Shown here: in pieces, positions 41,184 through 42,700 of the stretch | Numbering within the stretch: position 1 is the first letter of the stretch | Layout: every line of letters begins with the position of its first letter | From: a virus | Virus record (IMG/VR): IMGVR_UViG_3300034418_007037 | Location: 1-42,700 of that record | Strand: one strand, 5' to 3' | Length of the DNA: 42,700 bases | Translations under genes and position numbers: made by a program | Notes under the pieces: model-generated | What the model was told of the DNA's origin: nothing | What the model saw: only the letters and a program-made list of their open reading frames with translations | Databases searched by the model: none

Positions 41184-42700
41184 TACTCTTGTTTTTATTT
41201 ACATAATCGTTATTAACTAATTCAATAGTATTATCTACGTACATGTAAAATGGGTCTATCCCCACAGAGTTCCAAAAAACTTGCTCAGTATCAGAAAGAG
41301 TTAAAACCTCATCAAGAGTGTCTTGGTCACCGTCCTTTCTTGGATATCCTCTAACTAATTCTGTTTGTGATTTAGTAAATAAGGGTCTATCTTCAGGGTT
41401 TTCCACAAGTATCTCATCTCTAATCTCAGGAGAAAACACAACCAACAAAGGTTCGATACGTTTGTTAAACGCCGTTATATAACGGGGGACATTATATTCC
41501 CCCAACTTATCGGGTGTTTGTTCAATATCCTTTTCATCTACGTGATAACAATTAATCACAACCTCATCCTTTTTCTTTTGTACGTCACCATGTGACTTAC
41601 GAGTACCATTATTTACATAATATATTGTATCACCCAAACCCACATTAAGGTTATTTGCTAAAGCTAACTCCATATGTGCTTGACGAGACATAAATGAACC
41701 CGATTTAGTTCTTTTTCTAATATGAACTTTGTATTCGTCTAATGATTGTTTTACACGAGCCTTATTTGCAATTTTTGCAATAGGAATCTCCTTATTGTAT
41801 AGTTTACCGACATAATCATAGTAAGAATCCAAAAACTCTTGACCCTTACCGTCCAACAACATACTTAGTCCTGAATCCAAAAACTCTGCAACATATGTCT
41901 GTAATTTCTTAGACTTAATCGTATTACCTGTTAGTTTTACTTTCCCTTTATCCGTAAGGAGAGCATAGTTCTTACGAGCCACATTAATGGTTGCGGGCCA
42001 TTGTCCGTCAGTATCAAGACCCATTTCATTTCTCATAAACAAATCGTTATACTCTGCAACATCGGCTTCAGAACCTCGGTATTCCTTACCTTCTTCTACA
42101 AGACCGTTTAAACCTTTTCCAATATATGTATGTGAATCACGACCTTCGGGTACTGAGAAGTTCACACCGTCAGTATCCATAACAAGAGGTTCATAACCTC
42201 GCTTCATAAACCACATAATCATCTGCCTCAGGTACTGTCTACCCGTGCAAGTAATCTGTTCACCCATATCCATATCACCCCACGGAAATACTTGTGGCGC
42301 GGATAACGAACCGAAGAAAGCGTTAATGAAAATCTTAATCGGAAGTTGTTTACGGTTATATTGTGAAGACAATTTTGGGTCTGAAACATAATAATCCGCA
42401 GCTAACTTCTTATACTTAATACGGGTATCACGGAAATACTTAAGCATACTCTTCATCGCACCTGTCACATCACACTTTGGGAACACATCGTGTACGAGCT
42501 GAATAGAGGGGTATAGAGACGAGTAGTCAAGCTTAAGTACATCAGTGGAGTACCCAACCTGTAATAGTCGTGAGAGACCCCCTGTAAATGAACGCTTGTC
42601 ACCTTTCTTAGGTATTGCGAGACCGTGTTTGTATGACCACGACATCATAATCATCTTCCATAGTGTTGCCGTTCCCATAGTGGAAAGACGTTCATATGTG
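41152..42700 (-). CDS. Family B DNA polymerase (gp43-like), 5' end beyond window
   Basis: The frame is open to the window edge (reading TYERLST before MGTATLW), so the start and the 3'-5' exonuclease domain lie outside. The visible part of about 515 residues is the polymerase domain. Motif A is LKLDYSSLYPSIQL, motif B is KQLPIKIFINAFFGSLS, and motif C is VMDTDGVNF with the two catalytic aspartates. The thumb follows (KANKARVKQSLDEYKVHIRK-type basic stretch, then RQAHMELALANNLNVGLGD), ending SLTHQMT. It is the phage replicative polymerase, working with the gp41-type helicase and gp32-like SSB. Its 3' end converges on, and overlaps, the small plus-strand gene. Confidence 0.92.
   Translation of the reverse strand, partial: TYERLSTMGTATLWKMIMMSWSYKHGLAIPKKGDKRSFTGGLSRLLQVGYSTDVLKLDYSSLYPSIQLVHDVFPKCDVTGAMKSMLKYFRDTRIKYKKLAADYYVSDPKLSSQYNRKQLPIKIFINAFFGSLSAPQVFPWGDMDMGEQITCTGRQYLRQMIMWFMKRGYEPLVMDTDGVNFSVPEGRDSHTYIGKGLNGLVEEGKEYRGSEADVAEYNDLFMRNEMGLDTDGQWPATINVARKNYALLTDKGKVKLTGNTIKSKKLQTYVAEFLDSGLSMLLDGKGQEFLDSYYDYVGKLYNKEIPIAKIANKARVKQSLDEYKVHIRKRTKSGSFMSRQAHMELALANNLNVGLGDTIYYVNNGTRKSHGDVQKKKDEVVINCYHVDEKDIEQTPDKLGEYNVPRYITAFNKRIEPLLVVFSPEIRDEILVENPEDRPLFTKSQTELVRGYPRKDGDQDTLDEVLTLSDTEQVFWNSVGIDPFYMYVDNTIELVNNDYVNKNKSIMSSLTHQMT

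Noticed and set aside
1-42700. tRNA genes, CRISPR arrays or insertion sequences
   Set aside because: No cloverleaf-like sequence, spaced repeat array or transposase frame was seen on either strand by eye; a covariance-model scan was not possible.

Overview
This window looks like part of a large, A+T-rich, T4-like contractile-tailed phage genome (Caudoviricetes, myovirus tail) that probably infects a Bacteroidetes/Flavobacteriia host. The phage call rests on a coherent set of T4-type parts: baseplate gp6, gp25 and gp53-like proteins, a T4 baseplate/gp26-like protein, tape measure, gp19 tube, gp18 sheath, gp13-like neck protein, UvsX, gp32-like SSB, gp41-type helicase, T4 RNase H-type exonuclease and a gp43-type DNA polymerase. 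The host inference rests on a TTG-N19-TAnnTTTG promoter before the gp32-like gene, the absence of obvious Shine-Dalgarno boxes, an SSB tail ending in DEDLPF, and a ribonucleotide reductase whose ATP-cone sits on NrdB, an arrangement known from a marine flavobacterium.

Layout: 1-4915 (minus) holds a truncated large structural protein, gp6 and gp25. 4979-12864 (minus) is a replication/nucleotide block: nrdA, nrdB, helicase, an unknown gene, 5'-3' exonuclease, uvsX and gp32. 12978-14105 (minus) holds three small accessory genes, including a lipoprotein. 14147-30598 (minus) holds two giant baseplate proteins with a gp53-like gene between them, tape measure, putative tail chaperones, tail tube and a HAD phosphatase. 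30817-36305 (minus) holds the sheath and tail/neck completion genes. 36324-41183 (plus) holds an SNF2-type helicase, a superoxide dismutase fused to a nuclease-like domain, the gp13-like neck protein and a small unknown. The right edge (minus) is the polymerase domain of a family B DNA polymerase, cut by the window. No tRNA, CRISPR array, insertion sequence or gene-free stretch above about 150 bases was seen.

How it works together: the replication block supplies dNTPs, helicase, recombinase, SSB, primer-removing exonuclease and polymerase. The remaining genes build the tail tube, sheath, baseplate and neck. Six structural or accessory genes share TATTTATA (one variant TATTTATC) 13-16 bases before the start codon on the sense strand. 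This is the T4 late box TATAAATA in reverse orientation, and it may be this phage's late promoter.

The most unusual item is the 519-residue protein at 38149-39708: a complete Mn-type superoxide dismutase followed by a PD-(D/E)XK-like domain, with T4 prohead-protease-like sites (hydrophobic-x-Glu) near its N terminus and at the domain junction. Similar N-terminal leaders occur on three other non-tail proteins, suggesting a set of capsid-targeted, protease-processed cargo proteins.
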